64,000 nucleotides of DNA from Labilithrix sp. (GCA_019637155.1 JAHBWE010000007.1:389694-453693); one strand, 5' to 3'; shown: positions 31,881 to 40,610, numbered from the stretch's first letter. Numbers and translations are program-made. The notes: generated by a model from the sequence alone, not told the origin.

Positions 31881-32359
31881 AGGATGCCCGCGCGGTAGCC
31901 CGCCTTGGCGTAGACGATCTCGGAGCGCTTTGTGCCGTCGGGGCCGTAGGTGCGGAGGACGCTGTCGGTGCGCTGGGCGCCGGTCGCGGTGGTGCCGCGC
32001 CACTTGATCTGGCCGTCGGAGGAGACGCACACGACACATGGCGTCTCCGTGCCCGACGACGTCGCGTCGACGAGCACGAGGTCGGTGCCGCAGACGAGGC
32101 CCGCGTCCGGCGTGAAGCCGATCTGCACCGTGCCGACGTGGCGGCCGTTCGCGACCTCGACGCAGACGATCGCGTCGCCCGACGAGGCGAGCACCCGCGC
32201 GCCGACGCGGAACAAACGCTGGATCGCCGACTCGGCGACGAAGTGCCAGCGGACCGCGCCGGTGTCGCGGTCGAACGCGACGAGAGCGCGGCCCATGCAC
32301 GTGATGACCGGTTCTTGCTGCTGCTGCTGCTGATTCCCCGTCGGCGGTCCGTAGCTCAT
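31844..32359 (-). CDS. PQQ-like beta-propeller repeat protein
   Basis: 171 residues from the ATG at 32359. After a poly-Gln run (encoded by CTG/CAG triplets near 32318) the chain has GRALVAFDRDTGAVRWHFVA, the W-motif of PQQ-type propeller blades, plus weaker copies (VSSDGQIKWRG). Too short for a full propeller, so it may be part of an oligomer or a degenerate relic. Followed on the same strand (upstream) by the 197-aa gene 10 bp away. Confidence 0.6.
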   Translation of the reverse strand: MSYGPPTGNQQQQQQEPVITCMGRALVAFDRDTGAVRWHFVAESAIQRLFRVGARVLASSGDAIVCVEVANGRHVGTVQIGFTPDAGLVCGTDLVLVDATSSGTETPCVVCVSSDGQIKWRGTTATGAQRTDSVLRTYGPDGTKRSEIVYAKAGYRAGILYGDVVAQPDRS

Positions 32360-32369
32360 GCACCTCGAT

Positions 32370-32963
32370 CTATCCGATCTCGGCGCGCCTTTCACTGATC
32401 GGAGCGCGGCGCGAGCGCGGCGCCGTATCGCGCGCGATCGCGGCCTCGAAGCGAAGCGTGAGCTTTACATCTTCTGCGCTCACCGCCACCGCGCCGTCCA
32501 CCGCCGAGAGCGCGAAGGTGCCGCCGCCGATGCGGGCCGGCAACGCGAGCCGCCGCGAGAGGGTCTCGGCGAAATTCCACACGAGCTTCTCGCGGTGCTG
32601 CGCGACCGCGCCGCCGATCGCGCGCGCGATCTTGCCGTCGACGAAGGCGGGGACGCCCTTGAGGTCCAGCCGCTCGATGACCGGCTCGAGCGCGAGCACG
32701 CGACGCGGCTCGCGCGTGACGACGCGCGGCACGAGCAAGAGCTGCCACGCCTCGAGCGTGACCGGGATCGCGACGCCGGCGACGTCCCACGTCACGCGGG
32801 CGTCGCCGCGCAGCCGGAGCCCGGCGTCGGGGACGAGCTCGAGCCGCGGCCGGCCGAGCGCGATCGATCGCCCGCGCTGCGCGTCGATCGCGACCGCCAG
32901 CGGCGTGAGCGCGCCGACGAGCGCGCCGATCTCCTCCTTCGTGACCGCGGCCGTGAGGAGCAT
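32370..32963 (-). CDS. Hypothetical protein, 197 aa
   Basis: Starts MLLTAAVTKEEIGALVGALT. Strand-rich with segments such as RLRGDARVTWDVAGVAIPVT and LKLTLRFEAAIA-like repeats that recall lipid-binding (DUF4403/LEA-type) beta sheets, but I cannot assign a family. No signal peptide. It lies 5 bp after the DUF1328 stop and 10 bp before the PQQ-like gene, so the three probably form one operon. Confidence 0.6.
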   Translation of the reverse strand: MLLTAAVTKEEIGALVGALTPLAVAIDAQRGRSIALGRPRLELVPDAGLRLRGDARVTWDVAGVAIPVTLEAWQLLLVPRVVTREPRRVLALEPVIERLDLKGVPAFVDGKIARAIGGAVAQHREKLVWNFAETLSRRLALPARIGGGTFALSAVDGAVAVSAEDVKLTLRFEAAIARDTAPRSRRAPISERRAEIG

Positions 32964-32968
32964 CGGGA

Positions 32969-33133
32969 TCAGGCCGGAACGCGGCGACCGAAGACGAGCG
33001 AGAGCGCGCCCAGGACGAGGAAGACGAAGAAGAGGATCTTCGCGATCCCGGCGGCGCTGGCAGCGATGCCGCTGAAACCGAGCACGGCGGCGGCGAGTGC
33101 GATGACGAAGAAGACGGCTGCCCAGTACAACAT
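32969..33133 (-). CDS. DUF1328 small membrane protein (YtjA-like)
   Basis: 54 residues: MLYWAAVFFVIALAAAVLGF then GIAASAAGIAKILFFVFLVL, two short hydrophobic helices with the GFGGIAAxxAxIAKxLF pattern of DUF1328/YtjA. The ATG at 33133 is preceded by AAAGGAAATCG. Stress-induced membrane peptides of unknown function. Confidence 0.85.
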   Translation of the reverse strand: MLYWAAVFFVIALAAAVLGFSGIAASAAGIAKILFFVFLVLGALSLVFGRRVPA

Positions 33134-33360
33134 GACGATTTCCTTTCGACGTTCCTGATGCGTTTGGTGTTCGAAGAGGACGTAGCGAGGAGCGTGCCCG
33201 TCCCGACGCGCTCGAATCGGCCGCGCGCGCCGCAGTTGCGCGGGCCCCGCGGCCTCATCCGAGGCAGAAAGGCACGCAGGAAGGCGCGTGTCTTCGCCAC
33301 CGCTTCCTCGCGCGACGCAGGACGTGCGGCGCGGCACTCCCCATGCAAGCCGGAGTGGTC

Positions 33361-33531
33361 ATGAACAATCCCGAGAAGAAGCCGGAGCCGGTGAATCCGG
33401 ACCCGAAGACCCATCCGATTCACCCGAACATCCCGAACCAGCCCATCCACGAGCCGCTGCAGACGGGCGAGGGCAGCGATCCGAAGCGCCCCGTCACGCC
33501 GCAGACGGACCCGAACGTCCCGCAGCAGTAG
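33361..33531 (+). CDS. Small Pro-rich hydrophilic protein
   Basis: 56 residues, MNNPEKKPEPVNPDPKTHPI to the C-terminus TDPNVPQQ, disordered. GGAG 5 nt before the ATG supports the start. No family. Upstream region 33134-33360 holds no further gene that I can support. Confidence 0.45.
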   Translation: MNNPEKKPEPVNPDPKTHPIHPNIPNQPIHEPLQTGEGSDPKRPVTPQTDPNVPQQ

Positions 33532-33536
33532 CCGTC

Positions 33537-33773
33537 ATGCGCTTCTCGTATCGCCTCATCCGAGATCGCCGCGGCTACCTCGCCGAGTGCCTCGAGGCCG
33601 AGGCCGCGGGCGAGGGCAAGACCGCGGCCGAGGCGGTCGAGTCGCTGCGCGCGCTCCTCCACGAGCGCATGTTCCGTCCTGACGCGGTCGCGCCGCCGTC
33701 CGCGACCGAGGAGAGCACGATCGAGCTCGTCCTCACCGAGGACGGGCAGTCCGGGTCCACCGCATCCGCGTGA
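33537..33773 (+). CDS. HicB-like antitoxin-type protein
   Basis: 78 residues: MRFSYRLIRDRRGYLAECLE then AEAAGEGKTAAEAVESLRAL is the partial RNase-H fold of HicB proteins (Y.AE(C)xExxxxGxTxxEAxxxL). No HicA toxin gene is adjacent and there is no C-terminal DNA-binding domain, so an orphan or a regulator. Its end overlaps the 3' end of trmB by 41 bp on the other strand. Confidence 0.6.
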   Translation: MRFSYRLIRDRRGYLAECLEAEAAGEGKTAAEAVESLRALLHERMFRPDAVAPPSATEESTIELVLTEDGQSGSTASA

Positions 33774-34380
33774 CCGGCAGCGTGTCGAGGATCGCGCGGT
33801 GCTCGCGCGGGCTCCGCGCGCCGTACGGGTTGTCGCTCATGCGCGGATCGTCCGCGGCGTCGCCGGCGGGCGCGAGCTCGGGGCTCTTCGCGACGACGCC
33901 GGCGTAGAGCTCCGCGCGCTCCTCGACGTCGGTCTGGATGTAGAGCTCGCCGCCGTCCTCGAGCAGGCGCACGATCTCGACGACGAGGTCGTCCCCCATC
34001 ACGAGGCGCTTCTGGTGCCGCTTCTTCCACCACGGATCGGGGAAGTGGAGGAACACGCGCCGCACCGACGCGTCGGGGCGGAGGCGCGTGAGCGCGTGCC
34101 GCGCGTCCTCGCAGAAGACGCGCGCGCGCGCCGCGTGCCCCTGCTTCGCGAGGCGCTCGTCGCCGACCGTCGCCCACTTGCGGCGGATCTCGAGGCCGAC
34201 GAGCGCCGCCTCCGGCGCGGAGAGCGCGCGCTCGACGAGGAAACCCGCCTTCGGCCCGGGACCGATCTCGAGCTCGATCCAGGCGCCGCTCACGAGCGCG
34301 GGGAGGTCCACGGTCTCACCCTCGGGCAAGCGCGGCGCATGGTCGTAAGGTCCAGGCTTCTTCAAGACGGAGCGGGGCAC
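33733..34380 (-). CDS. trmB: tRNA (guanine-N7)-methyltransferase
   Basis: 215 residues from the GTG at 34380 (product begins MPRSVLKKPGPYDHAPRLPE); an ATG further upstream would overlap the opposite gene and is rejected. SAM-binding WIELEIGPGPKAGFLVERAL, LVGLEIRRKWA, FCEDARHAL and the FPDPWWKKRHQKRLV motif are the TrmB hallmarks. It makes m7G46 in tRNA. Divergent with the membrane glycosyltransferase, 19 bp apart. Confidence 0.92.
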   Translation of the reverse strand: MPRSVLKKPGPYDHAPRLPEGETVDLPALVSGAWIELEIGPGPKAGFLVERALSAPEAALVGLEIRRKWATVGDERLAKQGHAARARVFCEDARHALTRLRPDASVRRVFLHFPDPWWKKRHQKRLVMGDDLVVEIVRLLEDGGELYIQTDVEERAELYAGVVAKSPELAPAGDAADDPRMSDNPYGARSPREHRAILDTLPVTRMRWTRTARPR

Positions 34381-34399
34381 TATATAACGAAGCTCCTCG

Positions 34400-36511
34400 A
34401 TGGACCGCCGCCGCGTCGCTCGCCTCGCGCCGCTCGCGCTCGGCACCTCGTTCCTCGCCTACCGCTCGATCGCCGCGGTCTACGCGAAGCTCGGCCACCC
34501 CGGCGCCGCGCTCGACGACGCGTACATCCATTTCCAGTACGCGCGCGCGATCGCGGAGGGCCATCCCCTCCGCTTCCAGGCCGGAGAGCCGATCTCGACC
34601 GGCGCGACGAGCTTCCTCTGGCCCGCGCTCCTCTCGCCGTTCTACCTCGTCGGCTTCCGCGGCGAGGCGATCCTCTGGCCGGCCTGGCTCCTCTCCTTCG
34701 CCGCCCTCGGCGCGCTCGCGTACGAGGTCTACCGCCTCGCGCTGCCGCTCACGAGCCGCGGGCCCGCCGCCGGCGCGGCCGCGATGACGCTCGGCTTCGG
34801 CGGCCTCGTGTGGGGCGCGGGCAGCGGGATGGAGGTCGTCCCGTTCGCGTGGCTCATCGCGTTCGCCACGCGGCGCGCCGCGGAGTGGGCGGAAGAAGAA
34901 GACGCCCGCACGACGCGCGCGCTCCGCGTCCTCGTCGCGCTCGCGTTCGCGCTGCCGCTCATGCGTCCGGAGGGAGCCCTCACCTCGCTCGCGCTCGGCG
35001 CGATCGTCGGGCTCTCAGGTTCGAGAGGGCTCTGCCCTCTCGAGCTCTCCCGCCGGGGTCGCTCGCGCGAAGACGCGCTCGCCGCCCCGGGCCCCTCGAG
35101 AGGGAGCTCCCTCCTCAGGAAGCTGCTCTGGAAGCTGCGTGGTCGCACGCCCGCGCTCGTGTTCGTCCTCGCCGCGATCTTCCCGCAGCTCTTGCTCCTC
35201 GTGCTCACCGGCGCCGCGACGACGAGCACCGCGCAGGTGAAGCTCCTCTTCGGCAACCCCTACTACGAGCTGTGGCCGACCGCGTTCGGGAACATGCGCG
35301 TGCTCGTCGTCCAGATCCTGAACGGCGACGTGTGGAGCACCGAGTTCTTGCCGAAGGGCGGCGCCGCCGTCGCGTGCCTCGGCCTCGTCGCGCTCGGCTG
35401 GCGCGGCCACGCGACCGGTCGCGTCGCGCGCGCCGCGCTCGTGCTGCTCTTCGCGTTCATGATGTTCGTGCCGTGCTTCTACGTCACGTTCCTGTGGAAC
35501 CGCCTCCGCTACCTCTGGCCGTTCGCGCCGGGGTGGTTCGTCGGCCTCGCCTGCCTCGCGCACGCGGCGTCGAGCGTCGTGCTCCGCGTCGATCGACGGT
35601 GGGCGCCCGCGACCGCGACGCTGCTCGCCGGCGTCTTCGCCGGCATGTTCGCGATGCGGCTCGAGTGGGTCATCGACGACGTCGCCCAGTCCGCGAGCGG
35701 CATCGATCGGCAGCAGGTCGCGCTCGGCCGCTGGGCGAAGACGGGGCTGCCGGACGGCGCGCGCATCGGCGTGAACGACACCGGCGCGATCGCGTACTTC
35801 TCCGACAAAAAGACCTTCGACGTGGTCGGTCTCACGACGCCGACGGAGGGCCGCTACTGGGTCGCGGGGCAAGGCTCGCGCTTCGAGCACTACGAGCGGC
35901 TGCAGAAGACGGCGCCCTCATCGCTTCCCACACATTTCATCGTATACCCGGAATGGATGCAATGCCCGACCGTCCTCGGCCCGTCGCTGCACGAGGCCGT
36001 CGTCACCGACTCGTCGATCCTCGGCGGCCAGACGATGCGCGTGTACGAGGCGCGCTGGACCTACCTCGACAGCGGCTCGGCGCCGTGGACGAAGCTCGCG
36101 CGCATCGACGACGCGGTCGACGTCGCCGACCTCGAGAGCGAGAAGGAGCACGGCTGGGTCCTCGGCTTCGCGCGCGAGGGCGATCAATCGGTCGAGGAGG
36201 GCAACGCGCCCGACGGCGCCGTCGTCGTCGACGGCGGCCGCAAGAGCCGGATCCACGATCGCTTCCGCGTCACGCTCGCCCCCGGCGGCAAGCTCGTCGT
36301 CGTCGCGCGCGTGTCCGCCGCCGAGGGCGCCGACCTCACCTTCAAGATCGAAGACCGCACGATCGGCACCGCGAAGGTCGAAGACGGACCGTGGACCGAG
36401 GTCGCGGTCGCGATCCCGGACGACCTCCGCGGCACCGTGAACGTCGAGGTCACGAGCGAGCGCTGGTACTCCGCCTTCCACTACTGGTTCGGCGAAGAAG
36501 CCGCGCCGTAG
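34400..36511 (+). CDS. Multi-spanning GT-C-like membrane protein
   Basis: 703 residues, about 9-11 membrane helices in the N-terminal two thirds. AALDDAYIHFQYARAIAEGH near residues 37-56 supplies the acidic pair and first-loop pattern of GT-C glycosyltransferases (PMT/ArnT-like); the C-terminal third is soluble and periplasmic (GARIGVNDTGAIAYFSDKKT, a motif shared with many such enzymes). An in-frame low-complexity segment (about residues 206-240) is encoded by a palindromic element and breaks a loop between helices. Target sugar unknown. Confidence 0.75.
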   Translation: MDRRRVARLAPLALGTSFLAYRSIAAVYAKLGHPGAALDDAYIHFQYARAIAEGHPLRFQAGEPISTGATSFLWPALLSPFYLVGFRGEAILWPAWLLSFAALGALAYEVYRLALPLTSRGPAAGAAAMTLGFGGLVWGAGSGMEVVPFAWLIAFATRRAAEWAEEEDARTTRALRVLVALAFALPLMRPEGALTSLALGAIVGLSGSRGLCPLELSRRGRSREDALAAPGPSRGSSLLRKLLWKLRGRTPALVFVLAAIFPQLLLLVLTGAATTSTAQVKLLFGNPYYELWPTAFGNMRVLVVQILNGDVWSTEFLPKGGAAVACLGLVALGWRGHATGRVARAALVLLFAFMMFVPCFYVTFLWNRLRYLWPFAPGWFVGLACLAHAASSVVLRVDRRWAPATATLLAGVFAGMFAMRLEWVIDDVAQSASGIDRQQVALGRWAKTGLPDGARIGVNDTGAIAYFSDKKTFDVVGLTTPTEGRYWVAGQGSRFEHYERLQKTAPSSLPTHFIVYPEWMQCPTVLGPSLHEAVVTDSSILGGQTMRVYEARWTYLDSGSAPWTKLARIDDAVDVADLESEKEHGWVLGFAREGDQSVEEGNAPDGAVVVDGGRKSRIHDRFRVTLAPGGKLVVVARVSAAEGADLTFKIEDRTIGTAKVEDGPWTEVAVAIPDDLRGTVNVEVTSERWYSAFHYWFGEEAAP
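35014..35119. repeat. Palindromic element inside the GT-C-like gene
   Basis: About 94 bp between two copies of CTCAGG (35014-35019, 35114-35119). It begins with a perfect 9-bp hairpin (TCGAGAGGG-CTCTG-CCCTCTCGA, 35021-35043), has a GC-rich partial hairpin in the middle, and ends with the 14-bp palindrome GAGGGAGCTCCCTC (35100-35113). It is translated into a Ser/Arg/Pro-rich stretch unlike the helices either side. Looks like a small non-autonomous repeat (REP/MITE-like) that inserted in a tolerant loop. Confidence 0.6.
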
Positions 36512-36522
36512 CGCGCCCGCGC

Positions 36523-37605
36523 CTACTTCTTGGCGGCGGGGGCCGCGCCCGGCTTCGGCGCGAGGCCGAGCTGCTGCGCGAAGTCGGCGCCGTTCGAGTA
36601 GGCCCAGCCGCGGACCATCTTGCCGTCCTTGAACTGGAAGATCGTGAGGTGCTTCACGGTGACGGGCTTCTTCGTCGCGGGGACGCCGAAGAACGAGCCC
36701 TTGTGCGTGCCCGTCATCGTCTCCTCGGAGATGACGTAGTCGTTCACCGCGAGCGTCTTCTCGACGGTGTGCTTCGCGTCGGGGAAGCCCGTCGTCATCT
36801 CCTTGAAGAACTTCTTGCCGTCGGCCTTGCCCTTCATCCCCTGCGGCTGCGTGTAGTCGTCGTACTCGATGTTGTCGGCGAGGAGCGCGAGGAAGTCCGC
36901 CTCCTTCTTGCCCTCGAGCGCGGCGGAGAGCGCCTTCACCGCGTCGATGTTCTTCGCCTCCTCCGGACCGTTGTTCGAGACGATCGTCTCGGTCTTGGTC
37001 GGGATCGCCGGGATCGGGCGGCCCTTCTGCTTCGAGATGCCGGCCTGCGAGAGGATCGTGTTGCCGTCGTAGTAGGTGTGGTCTTCCTTGATCTGGCCCT
37101 CGGGCGTGAACCAGAGGAGGTCGATGCCCATCGAGCCGACCGGCTTCTCCGTCGCCTTGATGCCCCAGAGATCGCCCTTGTGCGTCGCGTTGAACGCCCA
37201 CTCGACCGCGACGGTGTCGCCCTTGATCCAGACGCGGCTCGCGTTGCCCTTGTAGTCGGGGAACGCCTCGAAGAGCTTCTGGTAGCTCTGCGCGATCGCC
37301 TCGCGACCGCTCGCGTCGGCCGGCGCGCCCGCGACCTTGAGGACGCCGCCGTCGGTGTAGAGGCTCGCGAGCTTCTTCGCGTCGCGCGCCATGTAGGCCT
37401 CGCCGAAGCCCTGCATCGTCGCCTGCTGCAGCTCCATCGGCGACTTCTTCGGCGGCTCGGCCTCCGCCGGCGGAGCCGAGGCGACCGGCGGCGCGGTCGT
37501 CGCCGGCGGCGGGGGCTCCGGCGCCTTCGGCGGCGGCTGCTCTTCACCGCACGCGTTGAGAGCTGCAAAACCAACGGCCACGAGGGCGAACGAGAGCTTA
37601 CGCAT
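36523..37605 (-). CDS. Lipoprotein with two SnoaL-like domains
   Basis: 360 residues. MRKLSFALVAVGFAALNAC is a lipoprotein signal; a Pro/Ala-rich linker follows to ~residue 55. Two tandem SnoaL/NTF2-like domains can be traced: MQGFGEAYMARDAKKLASLY ... FEAFPDYKG, and KALSAALEGKKEADFLALLA ... GFPDAKHTV. Such domains bind small molecules or act as polyketide cyclases; as a lipoprotein a binding role is more likely. Confidence 0.75.
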   Translation of the reverse strand: MRKLSFALVAVGFAALNACGEEQPPPKAPEPPPPATTAPPVASAPPAEAEPPKKSPMELQQATMQGFGEAYMARDAKKLASLYTDGGVLKVAGAPADASGREAIAQSYQKLFEAFPDYKGNASRVWIKGDTVAVEWAFNATHKGDLWGIKATEKPVGSMGIDLLWFTPEGQIKEDHTYYDGNTILSQAGISKQKGRPIPAIPTKTETIVSNNGPEEAKNIDAVKALSAALEGKKEADFLALLADNIEYDDYTQPQGMKGKADGKKFFKEMTTGFPDAKHTVEKTLAVNDYVISEETMTGTHKGSFFGVPATKKPVTVKHLTIFQFKDGKMVRGWAYSNGADFAQQLGLAPKPGAAPAAKK

Positions 37606-37675
37606 GGGCCGGGTCGTAGACCTCTTCCGTGCCGTACGTCAAGCCCGCTCCCCGCTGTGATAAGAGAGGGGCCCG

Positions 37676-38620
37676 ATGCGAAAACGGCCTCTCGGCAAGA
37701 CCGGTCTCGTCGTGTCGGAGATGGCGATCGGGACGTGGGGCCTCTCCGGCGACGCGTACGGCAAGGTCGAGGAGGCCGACGCGGAGATCGTCCTTCGCCG
37801 CGCGATCGAGATCGGGTTCGACGTGATCGACACCGCCGACGCGTACGGCGCCGGACGCATGGAGCGCCTCGCGGGCCGCATCGCGAAGGCGAACCCCGAG
37901 GTCGTCATCGTCACGAAGGGCGGGCTCGATCGCACGACCGAGCCCGCGCGCAAGAACTTCTCCGCGGAGCACCTCCGCGGCGCGGTCGAGCGCTCGCTCA
38001 AGCGCATCGACAAGGACGCGCTCCAGGTCTACCTCCTCCACAACCCGACCCCCGAGACGCTCTGGAACGGCGAGGCGGTCGAGGTGATGCAGACGCTGAA
38101 GAAGGAGGGGAAGATCCAGCACTGGGGCGTCGCGGCCGGTGACGAGGACGTCGCGCGCGCCGCGATCGACAAGGGCGCGGAGGTGATCGAGCTCGCGTAC
38201 AACCTGCTCCACCCGATCGATCTCCATCGCCTCCAGGGCGACATCATGATCGCCGGCGCGGGGGTCCTCGCGCGCTCGGTCCTCGGGCACGGGCTCCTCC
38301 ACGGCATGTGGGCGAAGGACCGGCGCTTCGAGGAGGGCGACCACCGCGCGGAGCGCTGGACGCGGCTCGAGCTCGAGAAGCGGATCGACGACCTCGACGC
38401 GGTGCGCTTCCTCGTGAAGGGCGACGTCCACACGATGCGCGGCGCGGCGGTGCGCTTCGTGCTCGCGAACCACTTCGTCTCGGCGGCGGTGCTCGGACCG
38501 CGCACGAAGGAGCAGCTCGAGCAGCTCGTGCGCGAGACCGGCGCGGGCCCGCGCTACCTCCTCGACGACGACCTGCGCCAGCTCCCGCGCGCGCTCGACA
38601 AGATCGGGATCCACACATGA
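37676..38620 (+). CDS. Aldo/keto reductase
   Basis: 314 residues: RPLGKTGLVVSEMAIGTWGL start, VIDTADAYGAGRMERLAG (catalytic Asp and Tyr), VTKGG (Lys), and VYLLHNPTPETLWNG with the active-site His. The AKR fold, NADP-dependent oxidoreductase; substrate unknown. Head of a coupled three-gene operon: its TGA overlaps the next ATG (ATGA). Confidence 0.88.
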   Translation: MRKRPLGKTGLVVSEMAIGTWGLSGDAYGKVEEADAEIVLRRAIEIGFDVIDTADAYGAGRMERLAGRIAKANPEVVIVTKGGLDRTTEPARKNFSAEHLRGAVERSLKRIDKDALQVYLLHNPTPETLWNGEAVEVMQTLKKEGKIQHWGVAAGDEDVARAAIDKGAEVIELAYNLLHPIDLHRLQGDIMIAGAGVLARSVLGHGLLHGMWAKDRRFEEGDHRAERWTRLELEKRIDDLDAVRFLVKGDVHTMRGAAVRFVLANHFVSAAVLGPRTKEQLEQLVRETGAGPRYLLDDDLRQLPRALDKIGIHT

Positions 38621-39435
38621 GCGTCGATCGCGCGGACGTGATGGAGAAGCTCGTGAAGGCGGCGGCCGCGGCGGCCGAGGTCGTCATGAAGATCTACGCC
38701 GAGTCCGATCCGGGCGTGGAGCTCAAGGGCCCGAACGATCCCGTCACGCGCGCGGACAAAGAAGCGAACGCGCTCCTCCTCGAGCACCTCGCGCGCGACT
38801 TCCCGGGCGTGCCGCTCGTCGCGGAGGAGAGCGCGCCCGAGACGTACGCGGGCTTCGGCGCCGCGCCGTGCGCGATCTTCGTCGACCCCGTCGACGGCAC
38901 GCGCGAGTTCATCGCGAAGAACGGCGAGTTCGCGGTCATGCTCGGCTTCGCGGAGGCGGGGGTGCCCACCGTCGGCGTCGTCGACTGCTGCGCCTTCGGC
39001 GAGGTGTTCGCGGCGGCGGAGGGGATCGGCGCCTTCCGCATCGCGGGCGGCGCGCGCGAGCGCGTCCACGTCTCGGACGTGACGGACCTCGCGCGCGCGC
39101 GCTGCGCGGTATCGCGCTCCCATCGCACCGAGGCGGTGGAGGAGAAGCTCGCGCGGCTCGGCCTCGCGGAGCTCTGCCCGCTCGGCGGCGCCGGCATCAA
39201 GGCGGTGCGCGTCGCGACCGGCGCGATCGAGCTCTACGCGCATCCGTCGGGCGGCCCGGTGAAGCTCTGGGACGCGTGCGCGCCGGACGCGATCGTGCGC
39301 GCGGCCGGCGGCGTGTACACCGACGCGCGCGGCCGCGTCTTCGACTACCGCGGCCCCTACGCGCAGAACGAGGGCACGGTGGCGGGGAACCCGATCCTCC
39401 ACGCCGAAGCCGTCGAGCGGTTCAACGGGACATGA
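38617..39435 (+). CDS. Inositol-monophosphatase/CysQ-family phosphatase
   Basis: 272 residues starting at the ATGA overlap with the reductase. PNDPVTRADKEANALLLEHL, LVAEES (metal Glu), DPVDGTREFI (metal Asp pair) and KLWDACAPDAIVRAAGG near the C-terminus match CysQ (3'(2'),5'-bisphosphate nucleotidase) and related Li-sensitive phosphatases. Cytoplasmic. Coupled to the oxidoreductase that follows. Confidence 0.87.
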   Translation: MSVDRADVMEKLVKAAAAAAEVVMKIYAESDPGVELKGPNDPVTRADKEANALLLEHLARDFPGVPLVAEESAPETYAGFGAAPCAIFVDPVDGTREFIAKNGEFAVMLGFAEAGVPTVGVVDCCAFGEVFAAAEGIGAFRIAGGARERVHVSDVTDLARARCAVSRSHRTEAVEEKLARLGLAELCPLGGAGIKAVRVATGAIELYAHPSGGPVKLWDACAPDAIVRAAGGVYTDARGRVFDYRGPYAQNEGTVAGNPILHAEAVERFNGT

Positions 39436-40610
39436 AGAACCGCGCGGAGGTCGTCGTGATCGGCGCAGGCATCATGGGCCTGTCGATCGCGTACCACCTC
39501 GCGCGGCTCGGGATCGAGGACGTCGTCGTCGTCGACAAGAGCTACCTCTGCGGCGGCGCGAGCGGGCGGAACGGCGGCGGCATCCGCGCGCAGTGGTCGA
39601 GCGAAGCGAACGTGCGGCTCATGCAGGAGAGCATCCGCATGTGCCAGGACTTCGCGAGCGAGTTCAAGATCAACGTCTGGCTCCGACAGGGCGGCTACCT
39701 CTTCCTCGCGCGCGATCAGAAGCGGACGAAGGCGCTCGAGCGTTCGAGCGAGCTCCAGCGCAAGCTCGGGCTCGACACGCGGATGCTCTCGCCGAAGGAG
39801 GCGCGGAAGATCGTGCCGGAGCTGTCGGGGGAGGGCATCGTCGCCGCGAGCTACAACCCCGACGACGGCGTCGTGTTCCCGTGGCCGTTCGTGTGGGGCT
39901 TCGCGCAGGCGGCGATGAAGCGCGGCGCCCTCCTCGCGACGTTCACGGAGGTGGTGGGCTTCGACACGCGCGGCGCGCGCATCGAGGGCGTCCGCATCAA
40001 GAGGGTCGGGACGAACGACAAGCCGTTCCGGATCAAGACGAACAAGGTCGTGAACGCGTGCGGAGCGTGGTCGCCGGAGATCGCGCGGATGCTCGGGGTC
40101 GAGCTCCCGAACAAGCCGCATCGCCACGAGATCTGCTCGACCGAGCCGCTCAAGCCGTGGCTGAAGCCGCTCGTCGCCGACCTCGCGAACGGCCTCTATT
40201 TCAGCCAATCGACGCGCGGCGAGATCGTCGGCGGCATCGGGCAGGAGCGCGTGCCGCCGGGCGTGAACCACGACAGCTCGTTCGCGTTCCTCGGCCTCTA
40301 CGCGAAGGCGCTCGTCGCGACGTGCCCGATCCTCGGCAAGGTGAAGGTGCTGCGCCAGTGGTCCGGCTGCTACGACCTGACGCCGGACGCGAACCCGATC
40401 GTCGGCGCGGTCGACGAGGTGGAGAATTTCTTCCAGGCCTCCGGCTTCATGGGCCACGGCTTCATGATGGCGCCGATCATGGGCAAGAAGATCGCGGAGC
40501 ACATCGCGGGCGAGCAGGACGACGAGGAGGACCAGGCCCTCTTCGCGCGCTGGAACCTCCGCCGCTTCAAGGAGGGCAAGCTCCTCGAGGAGTCGATGAT
40601 CATCGGCTAA
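39432..40610 (+). CDS. FAD-dependent oxidoreductase (DAO/sarcosine oxidase type)
   Basis: 392 residues; ATGA overlap with the phosphatase gene. VVVIGAGIMGLSIAYHLARL binds FAD, and GRNGGGIRAQWSSEANVRLM plus CGAWSPEIARMLGVELP and FMGHGFMMAPIMGK are typical of glycine/D-amino-acid or sarcosine-oxidase beta-like enzymes. It oxidises a secondary amine or amino acid; the exact substrate is not predictable. Convergent with, and overlapping by 4 bp, the next gene. Confidence 0.88.
   Translation: MKNRAEVVVIGAGIMGLSIAYHLARLGIEDVVVVDKSYLCGGASGRNGGGIRAQWSSEANVRLMQESIRMCQDFASEFKINVWLRQGGYLFLARDQKRTKALERSSELQRKLGLDTRMLSPKEARKIVPELSGEGIVAASYNPDDGVVFPWPFVWGFAQAAMKRGALLATFTEVVGFDTRGARIEGVRIKRVGTNDKPFRIKTNKVVNACGAWSPEIARMLGVELPNKPHRHEICSTEPLKPWLKPLVADLANGLYFSQSTRGEIVGGIGQERVPPGVNHDSSFAFLGLYAKALVATCPILGKVKVLRQWSGCYDLTPDANPIVGAVDEVENFFQASGFMGHGFMMAPIMGKKIAEHIAGEQDDEEDQALFARWNLRRFKEGKLLEESMIIG

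Noticed and set aside
32316..32334. CTG/CAG run encoding poly-Gln as a phase-variable tract
   Set aside because: Only six triplets and a multiple of three, so slippage would change length but not frame; too short to claim variation.
34380..34390. TATATAA at the trmB start as a -10 promoter element
   Set aside because: It touches the GTG of trmB and lies 10 bp before the divergent ATG, leaving no room for a promoter on either side.
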